This document shows positions 17,232-25,080 of a stretch of DNA of 64,000 nucleotides, piece after piece (within the stretch, counting starts at the first letter, position 1; every line of letters starts with the position of its first letter). The position numbers and the translations under genes were made by a program. The notes beneath the pieces were generated by a model that saw only the letters and a program-made list of their open reading frames with translations, searched no databases and was not told where the DNA came from. The DNA comes from JAHCIE01 sp034431435 (GTDB lineage Bacteria > Chloroflexota > Anaerolineae > Epilineales > JAHCIE01): assembly GCA_034431435.1 (NCBI GenBank), contig DAOUDG010000065.1, forward strand, positions 19,246 to 83,245, written 5' to 3'.

Positions 17232-18051
17232 CGTTGATCTCCTGGGTATGACCAATCTTCGCCCGCGCCGCCACCATCTCAGGCTCCAACCCGTACAGGT
17301 GGTCGAACAGCGCCATCTTGAAGCTGCCCGGCGCGTCGCTGGCAGCGGCGGCCAGCTCCCCGGCGACGCCGAAGCACGCCAGCCCGGCCATCGCCCCGAT
17401 CAGCGGGTCGTCGGCGACGGCGACGAAGCAGCCAATGGTGGCGGTGGACATGCAGCCGGTCCCGACTACCGTCGCCAGCATGGGGTGGCCGTTGTCGATG
17501 TAGAAGGTGCCGCCCGGACCGGCAACGAAGTCGCGCGCCCCTGTGGCGGCCGCCACGAGGCCGAGGTCGCTTGCCACCAGGGCCGTAGCGGTCGCCCCAT
17601 CGGGCGCGCTGACGCTCTCGACGCCGCGCACCTCGCCGCCCAGCCCGGCCAGGCGGCCAATCTCGCCGGCGTTGCCGCGTACCACCGTCAGCCGCAGCCG
17701 GCTCACTAAGCGGCGTGTGCCCTCGGTCCGCAGTGGGGTAGTGCCCAACCCCACCGGGTCGAGGATGATAGGCAGGCCGAGTCGATTCGCCACCGCTCCC
17801 GCCTGCGCCATCGCCTCCAGTTGGTCGGGATCCGGCGTGCCGATGTTGAGCACCAGCGCGTTGGCGTGGGCAACCATGTCGGCCGCCTCATGGGATGACG
17901 GAGCCATGATGGGCAACGCGCCCAGTTGCAGCGTCACATTCGCCACATCATTGACCGTCACATTGTTGGTGATATGGTGGACAAGGGGCCGCCGCTCGCG
18001 CAGGCGAGCCAGCAGATCGGCAGCCTGGTTGGCCAGCGTTCGGTCGTACAT
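17212..18051 (-). CDS. thiM: Hydroxyethylthiazole kinase
   Basis: 279 residues. It phosphorylates salvaged hydroxyethylthiazole. It has a ribokinase-like fold with RPLVHHITNNVTVND at the N-terminus, VLDPVG-type substrate loop (IILDPVGLG) and the catalytic GTGCMSTATIG. Start ATG 18051 has GAGGAGG upstream. Together with CytX, this shows a salvage-oriented operon: no thiC, thiG, thiS or thiH is in the window. Confidence 0.95.
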   Translation of the reverse strand: MYDRTLANQAADLLARLRERRPLVHHITNNVTVNDVANVTLQLGALPIMAPSSHEAADMVAHANALVLNIGTPDPDQLEAMAQAGAVANRLGLPIILDPVGLGTTPLRTEGTRRLVSRLRLTVVRGNAGEIGRLAGLGGEVRGVESVSAPDGATATALVASDLGLVAAATGARDFVAGPGGTFYIDNGHPMLATVVGTGCMSTATIGCFVAVADDPLIGAMAGLACFGVAGELAAAASDAPGSFKMALFDHLYGLEPEMVAARAKIGHTQEINDGEAGR

Positions 18052-18082
18052 GTTTCCTCCTCACAAGCCTGATTTCCTGCTC

Positions 18083-18106
18083 GCGCCGGATGGTCGCATC
18101 CCGCGC
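18083..18106 (-). repeat. GCGCGGGATG-type stem-loop, copy 1
   Basis: Read on the minus strand, GCGCGGGATG-CGAC-CATCCGGCGC, one mismatch in the 10-bp stem. It lies 21 nt after the cytX stop. Two more copies with identical GCGCGGGATG arms lie at 31012-31034 and 54961-54984. Confidence 0.55.
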
Positions 18107-18127
18107 CGACATGCGCCACGAGCGCGT

Positions 18128-19474
18128 CTACGGCTGTACCTGGGGGCGACGCCCGACGCGCAGCACGCGCGCCAGGAGCAGATACGCCGCCAGGGCGACA
18201 AGAAAGGCGGGGATGGTCGCCCCCAGATTGGGCAACGCGCGGGTGATCCACTGATAGACGATTACGCCCGTCGCCCAAGCCGCGATACCCGCCCAGTTGA
18301 TACCGCCGGCGTACCAATACGCGCCATGCTCGCGGTACAGTTCCGCCACCTCATAGCGGCGGCGGCGCACGATGAAGTAGTCGGCGGCCAGCACGCCGAA
18401 GAGCGGCACGAAGATGGAGCCAATCAGCAGCAAGAACCATTCGTACTCGGCCAGCGGCAACAGAGCGGCGAGGATAGCCGCCAGTCCGCCGATGGCGATA
18501 GCCGTGGCGCGGAAGGGCAGGCGCGGGACAATGGTCTTGGCCGACACGGTCGTCGAGTAGATGTTGGCGAAGGCATTGTCCGTCTCGTCCACCAGGATGA
18601 TGGCCAGGGCAAGCCAGCCGCCGCCAAGCGCCGCGATGGCCGGGATGAGATCGAAGGGGTCGCTCAACTTGAGGGCAAGCATCAGAATCGCGCCCAGGGC
18701 GTAGAACCACGTGTTGGCGATGAAGTAGCCGATGTACGTCCCCCAGAAAGCGTCGCCGCTCCGCCGCGCGAAGCGGGAGAAGTCGGAGACCAGCGGCAGC
18801 CACGAGACGGGCATCGCCACAACCAGATCCACGCCCACCCCGAAGCTCAGCTCCCCTGTCCCCGGCATGGCAAACAGCGCGCCCACGTCGTAGCGCGTGA
18901 ATACGTACCAGGTGAGCCACACCGTCGTCGCCAGGACAATCCACACCCCAAAGCGCGCAAGGTACTTCTTGACCACGGCGATGGGACCGGCCACGGCCAT
19001 CCAGGTCGCCAGGGCGGCGAAGACCACGACCCACAGCAGATAGTTGCTCCACCCAAACAGAGTCTGGACGATGGCATTGGCGGCCTGGGCCATGATGAGC
19101 ACCTCGAAGGCGGCCCAGCCGATTAGCTGCACCACGTTCGCCGCGCTCGGTAGCCACGAGCCGCGCACCCCCAGCGCGGGGCGCAGCGTCACCATCGTCG
19201 GCGCGCCGGTGTCACTGCCGACAATGCCGGCCATGCCCAGCAGCAGGTTGCCGATGAGCGTCCCGACGACGATGGCGACGAGGGCCTGGGCCAGGCCGAG
19301 GCCCGGCACGAGCAGGCTGCCGGCCACCAACACCAGCAGCCCCACGCCCAGATCGGCCCACAACACCGCGAAGTCGGTCAGGCGTAGCCGCCGCTCGGCG
19401 GGCGGCACCGGGTCGATGCCCCACTCGGCCGGTGGCGGCGCGGCCTCGATCGGGCGTGCAGATTCCGCAATCAT
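18128..19474 (-). CDS. cytX: Hydroxymethylpyrimidine transporter CytX (NCS1 family)
   Basis: 448 residues with about twelve hydrophobic segments. It is a nucleobase:cation symporter-1 family carrier, assigned to CytX (putative HMP uptake) by sequence style (WADLGVGLLVLVAGSLL, GAPTMVTLRPALGVRG) and by its place as the first gene of a TPP-riboswitch operon with thiM, thiE and thiD. I chose ATG 19474 because GGGAGG lies 4 nt upstream. The GGGAGG sits right after the riboswitch terminator. Confidence 0.9.
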   Translation of the reverse strand: MIAESARPIEAAPPPAEWGIDPVPPAERRLRLTDFAVLWADLGVGLLVLVAGSLLVPGLGLAQALVAIVVGTLIGNLLLGMAGIVGSDTGAPTMVTLRPALGVRGSWLPSAANVVQLIGWAAFEVLIMAQAANAIVQTLFGWSNYLLWVVVFAALATWMAVAGPIAVVKKYLARFGVWIVLATTVWLTWYVFTRYDVGALFAMPGTGELSFGVGVDLVVAMPVSWLPLVSDFSRFARRSGDAFWGTYIGYFIANTWFYALGAILMLALKLSDPFDLIPAIAALGGGWLALAIILVDETDNAFANIYSTTVSAKTIVPRLPFRATAIAIGGLAAILAALLPLAEYEWFLLLIGSIFVPLFGVLAADYFIVRRRRYEVAELYREHGAYWYAGGINWAGIAAWATGVIVYQWITRALPNLGATIPAFLVALAAYLLLARVLRVGRRPQVQP

Positions 19475-19491
19475 GGAGCCTCCCACACAAA

Positions 19492-19520
19492 AGCCGTCGC
19501 CCCAGGAAAGGGCGACGGCT
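19492..19520 (-). terminator. Riboswitch-controlled intrinsic terminator
   Basis: Perfect 11-bp stem on the minus strand (AGCCGTCGCCC / GGGCGACGGCT, loop TTTCCTG) followed by TTTGTG. It lies between the TPP aptamer and the cytX ribosome-binding site. Its 5' half overlaps the proposed antiterminator at 19504-19513. Confidence 0.8.
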
Positions 19521-19536
19521 GCAACGCGTGTGGCTG

Positions 19537-19644
19537 GCCCTTCCCTGCGCTGGCATGATCCAGATCAGGTTCGTGGGGTCGGGCGCTGTGGCGTTGGTCG
19601 CCGGGCGCCCCTCTCAGCCTGGCTTGACCAGACTCCCCCAGGGC
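19537..19644 (-). promoter_or_regulatory. TPP riboswitch (THI element)
   Basis: On the minus strand the aptamer has the conserved CTGAGAGG (complement of 19610-19617) and the sensor arm CCTGATCTGGATCATGCC plus AGCGCAGGGA (19542-19569). Stem P1 is GCCCT (19640-19644) with AGGGC (19537-19541). The P1 3' strand, AGGGAAGGGC (19537-19546), can alternatively pair with GCCCTTTCCT (19504-19513) over 10 bp with one G-U, which would break the downstream terminator. So TPP binding should switch transcription off. It controls cytX-thiM-thiE-thiD-thiN. Confidence 0.95.
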
Positions 19645-19669
19645 AACGGGGTCTCCGTTGTCATCCCAA

Positions 19670-19697
19670 AGTATAGCGATGCGGCCGCGCGTGTCAA
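19670..19697 (-). promoter_or_regulatory. Predicted promoter of the thiamine operon
   Basis: Minus strand: -35 TTGACA (19692-19697, perfect), a 16-nt spacer and -10 TATACT (19670-19675). Transcription would start about 20 nt before the TPP aptamer. Confidence 0.7.
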
Positions 19698-19749
19698 TTA
19701 GCCCGCACAGCCCCGGATGCACGGCCGGGGTCGGTTTGTTCTCCCGTTC

Positions 19750-20667
19750 CTACTTGTTGGTGATTCCCCGCCCCGCCAGCAGCGCCACCGCCGCTAGAAT
19801 CAGCGCCCCGCCAAAAATCTGCGGCGGGGCGAGACGCTCGCCGAGCGCCACGACGGCCAGCAGCGTCGCGACGACCGGCTCCAGCGTCGCGGTCACACTG
19901 GCGACACCGGCCGGCACGTGCTTGAGGCCCGTCGTGTACAGAGCCAGCGCGCCGACGGTCGGCCCCAACGCGAGGCCGAGCAGCCACAGCCAGGCCGCCG
20001 ACGGCGTCAGGATGGGGGCAAAGGCCGCCGCGCCCTGGACCAGGACGAGGGGAGCCAGCGTCAGCGCGCCGAACCCCACCGCCCATGTCACCACCGTCCA
20101 CGACGAATAGCGCCGCAGGGCGGGGACGCTAAAGATGGAGTACAGGGCATACGTGAGGCCCGCCGTCAGTCCCGCCAGAAGGCCGACGGCGTTGACGCGC
20201 AGCAGCGCCGGGTCGTACGCTCCCGCCACCAGGGCGCAGCCGGCGAAGGCCAGCCCCAACGCGGCAAGTTGGCGCGCGCCCAGCGGCTCGCCATACAGCC
20301 GCCAGGCCAGCAGCATCACCCACACGGGCGCGGTGTACAGCAGGACCGCCGCCGTCGCGACACTGGTCAGGTCAACGGCCAGGATGTAGACGGTGTAGAA
20401 GAGGCCAACGGTGATGGCGCCAAAAGCGAGGAAATAGGGGATGTCGCGCCGCGCCAAGCGCAGGCGGGTCGGACGCAGCGCACCCAACCCGCCGAGGAGA
20501 ATCAGGAACGTCAGCAGCGCGCGCAGGAAAGCCAGCGTGAGCGGGGCGAGGCCGTAGCCAAGCAGGACCGTAAAGAAGATGCCCAGCGTGCCCCACAGCG
20601 CGGCCCCGGCGGCCACCAGGAGCAGGCCGTTAGTGCTCGCCGAGGTAGGCTTTGCGGACCAGCTCAC
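19750..20667 (-). CDS. EamA/DMT-family transporter
   Basis: 305 residues with ten predicted membrane segments in two repeated EamA halves (GAALWGTLGIFF near the N-terminus, VVATLLAVVALGERLAPPQIFGG in the second half). The family exports metabolites or amino acids; the substrate is unknown. The longest reading starts at GTG 20667 and overlaps the livF end by 38 nt with no strong Shine-Dalgarno, so the start is uncertain. It appears to be the last gene of the second liv cluster. Confidence 0.8.
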   Translation of the reverse strand: MSWSAKPTSASTNGLLLVAAGAALWGTLGIFFTVLLGYGLAPLTLAFLRALLTFLILLGGLGALRPTRLRLARRDIPYFLAFGAITVGLFYTVYILAVDLTSVATAAVLLYTAPVWVMLLAWRLYGEPLGARQLAALGLAFAGCALVAGAYDPALLRVNAVGLLAGLTAGLTYALYSIFSVPALRRYSSWTVVTWAVGFGALTLAPLVLVQGAAAFAPILTPSAAWLWLLGLALGPTVGALALYTTGLKHVPAGVASVTATLEPVVATLLAVVALGERLAPPQIFGGALILAAVALLAGRGITNK

Positions 20668-21346
20668 TGTTCAACAGGTTGCTACCGGTGTCTTCCAGGA
20701 CGATGCGCCCGGTCTGGAGGACGTAGCCGCGATCGGAGATCGCGAGGGCCATCCGCGCGTTCTGCTCGACCAGCAGGACCGTCGTGCCCTGCTGGTTGAT
20801 GTCGAGGATGGTGCGGAAGATCTGCTCGACCAGCATCGGGGCCAGCCCCATGCTTGGCTCGTCCAGCAGGAGCAGGCGCGGGCGCGACATCATCGCGCGG
20901 CCCATCGCCAGCATCTGCTGCTCGCCGCCGCTGAGGGTGCCCGCCTTCTGTGTCAGGCGCTCACGCAGGCGCGGGAACAGGTCCTGCACCTTTTCCATGT
21001 CCGCTTGAATACCCGCTTTATCGGTACGCGAGTACGCGCCCATCTCCAGATTCTCGCGCACGCTCATGCGCGGGAATACCAGGCGACCCTCCGGCGATTG
21101 GGAGACGCCCGCCTTGACGATCTCGTCCGCCTCCATCGCTGCCAGGTCCTTGCCCTCGTATGTCATCGTCCCCTCGCGGGGGCGAATCAAGCCCTGGATG
21201 GTGCGCAAGGTCGTCGTCTTGCCCGCGCCGTTGGAGCCGATCAGGCATACGACCTCGCCCGGGGCGACCGAGAGCGAGACGCCCTTCAACGCCTGGATGT
21301 TCCCATAGTACGTCTTGACGTCGGTAAGCTCGAGGAGCGGCGGCAT
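20630..21346 (-). CDS. livF: Branched-chain-type ABC transporter, ATPase LivF (second set)
   Basis: 238 residues. Walker A GSNGAGKTT, signature LSGGEQQMLAMGRAMMSRP and Walker B LLLLDEPSMGLAP. The N-terminus LLELTDVKTYYGNIQALKGVSL is the usual LivF start. GAGGTAAC precedes ATG 21346, 1 nt after the livG stop. It is a paralog of the gene at 1078-1827, and the gene order of the two sets is the same apart from the appended carrier gene. Confidence 0.93.
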   Translation of the reverse strand: MPPLLELTDVKTYYGNIQALKGVSLSVAPGEVVCLIGSNGAGKTTTLRTIQGLIRPREGTMTYEGKDLAAMEADEIVKAGVSQSPEGRLVFPRMSVRENLEMGAYSRTDKAGIQADMEKVQDLFPRLRERLTQKAGTLSGGEQQMLAMGRAMMSRPRLLLLDEPSMGLAPMLVEQIFRTILDINQQGTTVLLVEQNARMALAISDRGYVLQTGRIVLEDTGSNLLNSELVRKAYLGEH

Positions 21347-21347
21347 G

Positions 21348-22208
21348 TTACCTCTTCATCTCCTGCTTCGTCTGGGCCAGCTCCTCTTCCGCCCCGCCCT
21401 TGCCCAGATAGGCTTCGACGACGAGCGGGTTTTGCTGCACTTCCGATGGCGTGCCGTCGGCGATCTTCGTGCCGTGATCCAGGACACTCACCCGGTCGGA
21501 GATGCCCATCACCACCTGCATGTCGTGCTCGATAAGCAGGATGGTCAGGCCCAATTCGTCGCGAATGCGGCGGATGAACTTGGTCATCTCCGCCGTCTCC
21601 TGGGGGTTCATGCCCGCCGTCGGCTCGTCGAGGAGGAGTAGCTTGGGGTCGGAGGCCAGCGCGCGCGCCACTTCCAGGCGACGCTGGTCGCCATAGGGGA
21701 GATTGCGCGCCGAGTTTAGCGCCAGGCGGCGCGGCAGGCCAACGTATTCGATGAGCCGCATCGCCTTGTCGGCGGCCTGCGCCTCTTCGCGTAGAATCGA
21801 GGGCGGGCGAATCAGAGTTCGCGCCAGCCCGCCCCGCAGCCGGGTGTGCATGCCGACCAGTACATTCTCCAGCGCCGTCATGTCGGCGAACAGGCGGATG
21901 TTCTGGAAGGTACGCCCGATTCCGCGCGCCGAGACCTGGTGCGGCTTCAGCCCTGAGATAATGGCATTGTCGAAGATGATGTCACCGTCCGTCGGCAAGT
22001 AGATACCAGTAATCGTGTTGAAGAAGGTCGTCTTGCCCGCCCCGTTGGGGCCGATGACGCTGGCAATCATCCCCTTGTGGATCACGAAATCGACGGAGTT
22101 GACGGCGACGAGGCCACCAAAGCGCTTGGTGACGCCCCGCGTTTCCAGGAGAGTCGAGCCTACCGGCGCGCTGCTCTGGGTAATCAACCCTTCAGTCGCT
22201 GCGCTCAT
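21348..22208 (-). CDS. livG: Branched-chain-type ABC transporter, ATPase LivG (second set)
   Basis: 286 residues. Walker A GPNGAGKTTFFN, LivG-type signature LPYGDQRRLEVARAL, Walker B LLLLDEPTAGMNPQET and the H-loop LIEHDMQ. A C-terminal tail of about 25 charged residues (GGAEEELAQTKQEMKR) extends beyond the usual YLG end. It lies 11 nt after livM. Confidence 0.93.
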   Translation of the reverse strand: MSAATEGLITQSSAPVGSTLLETRGVTKRFGGLVAVNSVDFVIHKGMIASVIGPNGAGKTTFFNTITGIYLPTDGDIIFDNAIISGLKPHQVSARGIGRTFQNIRLFADMTALENVLVGMHTRLRGGLARTLIRPPSILREEAQAADKAMRLIEYVGLPRRLALNSARNLPYGDQRRLEVARALASDPKLLLLDEPTAGMNPQETAEMTKFIRRIRDELGLTILLIEHDMQVVMGISDRVSVLDHGTKIADGTPSEVQQNPLVVEAYLGKGGAEEELAQTKQEMKR

Positions 22209-22219
22209 GTCGTGTCCCC

Positions 22220-23842
22220 CTAGTCAATCGTCGTTTCGTGGTCGATGGACCGTACCTGCGTGGCGGCATCGGCCTGCTGGATGGACAGCGGCAAGTCCCA
22301 CGTGCTCTCATCTGACTGTATCTCCGCCGCACGCCGCGTGTTGGGGATAAGGCCTTGCGGTCGCACCAGCATCACCACCACGAGGGTCAAGCCGAACAGA
22401 AAGATACGCCATTGCGTCGGGTCCACGCTCACGGTGAGGAAGTCCTTGACGGCCGGGCTTGCGACGTGGGGAACCACCGTGGTGGTAAGGGTATCCTTGA
22501 GGAGGGTAGCGAGCTGCGGCAACAGCACGCGGTCCGATAGCAGGATGATCAGGCCACCCACGATGACGCCCGTCATGTTGCCCACGCCGCCCAGGATGAC
22601 CATCGCCAGGATGATGACCGACACGGTGAAGTCGAACACGCTGGGGAAAATGGCCGTGATATAGCTGGCGTAGAATACACCCGCCAGGCCCGCGATGGTC
22701 GCACCCATGGCGAAAGCCATCAGCTTGGTGTTGACGAGATCGATGCCCATCGAGGAAGCCGCCAACTCGTCCTCGCGCATCGCCGACCAGGCGCGCCCCA
22801 GCCGGGAGTTGCGCAGGCGGTTGATGAAGAAGATCGATAGGGCGATGATCGCCAGAATCAGCACGTACCAGGGAATGTACTCGCCCGTCTGAAACGCGCC
22901 CACGATCGGCAACCAGGGCCGGGCGATGGGGTTGATGCCCTGCTCACCCGCCGTCACGTTGAGCGGCTTGACGCAGCCGGCGATGCAAATACCCGTGAAG
23001 GGCAGCGTCAGCGTCACCGTCGTCAGGTTGCGGAAGACGACAGGCACGATCTCGCCGAAGCCCAGGGTGACGATCGCCAGGTAGTCACCCGTCAGGGGCA
23101 GCGTTGGCGCGCCGAGGAGGAGGCCGAAGCACGCCACGACGGCGGCGGCGATCCAGATGACGAGCCAGAAGCTCCACTCCTGTTGGTAGAACTCGCAGTT
23201 GAAGCCGCTCTGGTTGCACAGGTGGGGCGACAGCAGCAGGCCAGTGGCGTACGCGCCAATGGCGAAGAAGGCGGCGTAGCCCAGGTCGAGCAGGCCCGCG
23301 TAGCCAACGACAATGTTGAGGCCAAGAGCGAGCACGATGAAGATCATGATGGAGATCATCTGCTCGATCCAGCCCAGCCCGGCCGCCTTGTCCAGCGCGG
23401 GATAGAACGCCAGGAAGGTCAGCAGCAGGATCGCCAGCCCCAGGTGGCGATTTTTGTCGGGCAGCGAATTGATCCAGCCCGTCAGCGCGCCTGTCGCCAG
23501 GGCGAGCACGAGGCCCGCCAGGCCCGCCACGAACATATTGTACTCGATGCTGATAGGTCCGAGGGCGAAGGGGGGAAAGTCCGCTTCCTTGCCAGCCAGG
23601 GGCAGCACGAGGGTATCGTTGATGATCTCGGCGATCAGGATGAACACGCCCGTGATGCCGCCGGCGATGACACCGTCGCGCAGTGTCGCGCTGCGGTCCC
23701 GAATCGACTGGCCTTCCGTCACCAACGCTGCCGCCGCACCCGCGACAATGCCCGCCAGAATGGCCGACCAGCCGCCGAACAGCAGCACGACGACAGCCGC
23801 TACTATTCCAATACCCACACCAACTTTGACTGGGTGAGTCAT
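22220..23842 (-). CDS. livM: Branched-chain-type ABC permease LivM with long N-terminal membrane extension
   Basis: 540 residues, about 200 more than the LivM of the first set. The C-terminal 380 residues form a normal LivM domain (LGLNIVVGYAGLLDLGYAAFF, coupling helix GRAWSAMREDELAASSMGID). The first 150 residues add about four extra hydrophobic segments, including a Gly/Ala-rich pair and a loop rich in Asp/Arg (GQSIRDRSATLRDG). Start ATG 23842 has GGAGG 4 nt upstream, so the extension is translated. The role of the extension is unknown. Confidence 0.88.
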   Translation of the reverse strand: MTHPVKVGVGIGIVAAVVVLLFGGWSAILAGIVAGAAAALVTEGQSIRDRSATLRDGVIAGGITGVFILIAEIINDTLVLPLAGKEADFPPFALGPISIEYNMFVAGLAGLVLALATGALTGWINSLPDKNRHLGLAILLLTFLAFYPALDKAAGLGWIEQMISIMIFIVLALGLNIVVGYAGLLDLGYAAFFAIGAYATGLLLSPHLCNQSGFNCEFYQQEWSFWLVIWIAAAVVACFGLLLGAPTLPLTGDYLAIVTLGFGEIVPVVFRNLTTVTLTLPFTGICIAGCVKPLNVTAGEQGINPIARPWLPIVGAFQTGEYIPWYVLILAIIALSIFFINRLRNSRLGRAWSAMREDELAASSMGIDLVNTKLMAFAMGATIAGLAGVFYASYITAIFPSVFDFTVSVIILAMVILGGVGNMTGVIVGGLIILLSDRVLLPQLATLLKDTLTTTVVPHVASPAVKDFLTVSVDPTQWRIFLFGLTLVVVMLVRPQGLIPNTRRAAEIQSDESTWDLPLSIQQADAATQVRSIDHETTID

Positions 23843-23906
23843 ACGGCCTCCACGCGACGGGTCGCAGCCGCCCCAGCGGGCGCGGCGTCACGATCCATGC
23901 GTCGCG

Positions 23907-25010
23907 TCATGCTTTCTCACCAACCGACTCGCCAAGGAGACCGTTGGGGCGGAAGACGAGGATGGCAACCAGTACCGCGAAGACCCAGGCATTCGTCCAG
24001 CGGGAGGACAGGTACTGGTCGCTGAGCGCGCCCAGCAGGCCAATCAGGAACCCGCCGAGCATAGCGCCCGTGATGTTGCCGATGCCGCCGAAGACAGCGG
24101 CCGTGAAGGACCGCAGGCCGACGGTGAAGCCAACGGTGAAGACCGTGGTGTTGTTGTACAGGCCGAAGATGATAGCGCCCGCACCGGCCAGCGCGCCGCC
24201 GATGAAGAAGGTCAGCGCGATGATGCGATCGACGTGGATGCCGACAATCTTGGCGGCGGAGCGATTCTGCGCGACGGCGCGCATCGCCTTACCGGTCTTG
24301 GTGTACTGGACGAACAGGCGCAAGGCAATCATCAGCGCCAGGCTGATGACGATGACCAGCAGGTCCTTCCAGGTGAAGATAATCGCCCCTTCCAGGATGG
24401 GGGCCTTAGGCAACAGATCGGGAAAGTTCTTGGGCGAGGCGGCGCTCTGGCCCATGAAGGGGAAGATGGAGCGCAGGCCGCCCCAGAACAGGCCGATGTT
24501 GACGAGCATGAACGACACGCCAATGGCCGAAATGAGGGGGGCCAGGCGGGGCGCGTTGCGCAGCGGGCGATAGGCGAAGCGTTCGATGAGCATGTTGAGG
24601 CCACCCGTAAACAGCATCGTCGCGAAGAAGGCAACCAGGATGCCGAGCAGAATCGCCCCCGGCGACGACTGCCCGCTAATGCCCATCAGGCCTAGAATGG
24701 TCAGGCCCATGAACGTGCCAAGCATGAACACGTCCGCATGGGCGAAGTTGATCAATTCGATGATGCCATACACCATCGTGTAGCCTAGCGCGATGATGGC
24801 GATGATCGAACCGTTGGCCAGGCCAACAAGGATTTGCTGGATGAGTAGGGCAGGGTTCTGAGCGATCTCACGCAGGATGCGCTCGGGCTGGAAGCCCGCG
24901 ACCGGCCCAAGCAGAAGGAGGAGGTACAGGAAAATCAGGGCGAGGATGATGTTCCGCCAGCGGCGGGACAGCCTCGGACCGGTCCGAACGGGAGTAGATG
25001 TCGAGGCCAT
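23907..25010 (-). CDS. livH: Branched-chain-type ABC transporter, permease LivH (second set)
   Basis: 367 residues. A basic N-terminus (TPVRTGPRLSRRWRN) and one extra membrane segment precede the canonical LivH body, which begins near LLIQQILVGLANGSIIAIIALGY. The coupling region is GKAMRAVAQNRSAAKIVGI. Start ATG 25010 has GGAG upstream. A perfect 13-bp hairpin separates it from the binding-protein gene. Confidence 0.92.
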   Translation of the reverse strand: MASTSTPVRTGPRLSRRWRNIILALIFLYLLLLLGPVAGFQPERILREIAQNPALLIQQILVGLANGSIIAIIALGYTMVYGIIELINFAHADVFMLGTFMGLTILGLMGISGQSSPGAILLGILVAFFATMLFTGGLNMLIERFAYRPLRNAPRLAPLISAIGVSFMLVNIGLFWGGLRSIFPFMGQSAASPKNFPDLLPKAPILEGAIIFTWKDLLVIVISLALMIALRLFVQYTKTGKAMRAVAQNRSAAKIVGIHVDRIIALTFFIGGALAGAGAIIFGLYNNTTVFTVGFTVGLRSFTAAVFGGIGNITGAMLGGFLIGLLGALSDQYLSSRWTNAWVFAVLVAILVFRPNGLLGESVGEKA

Positions 25011-25033
25011 GCAGGCTCCTACTCGATATGAGT

Positions 25034-25064
25034 GGCGGGCGTGGGGTCTAGCCCCACGCCCGCC
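25034..25064 (-). terminator. Perfect hairpin between binding-protein gene and livH
   Basis: Arms 25034-25046 (GGCGGGCGTGGGG) and 25052-25064 pair perfectly over 13 bp, loop TCTAG. It lies 16 nt after the binding-protein stop. It has no T-tract, so it is more likely a 3' stabiliser or partial terminator than a full stop. Confidence 0.55.
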
Positions 25065-25080
25065 GATCCTGGTCCGACGG

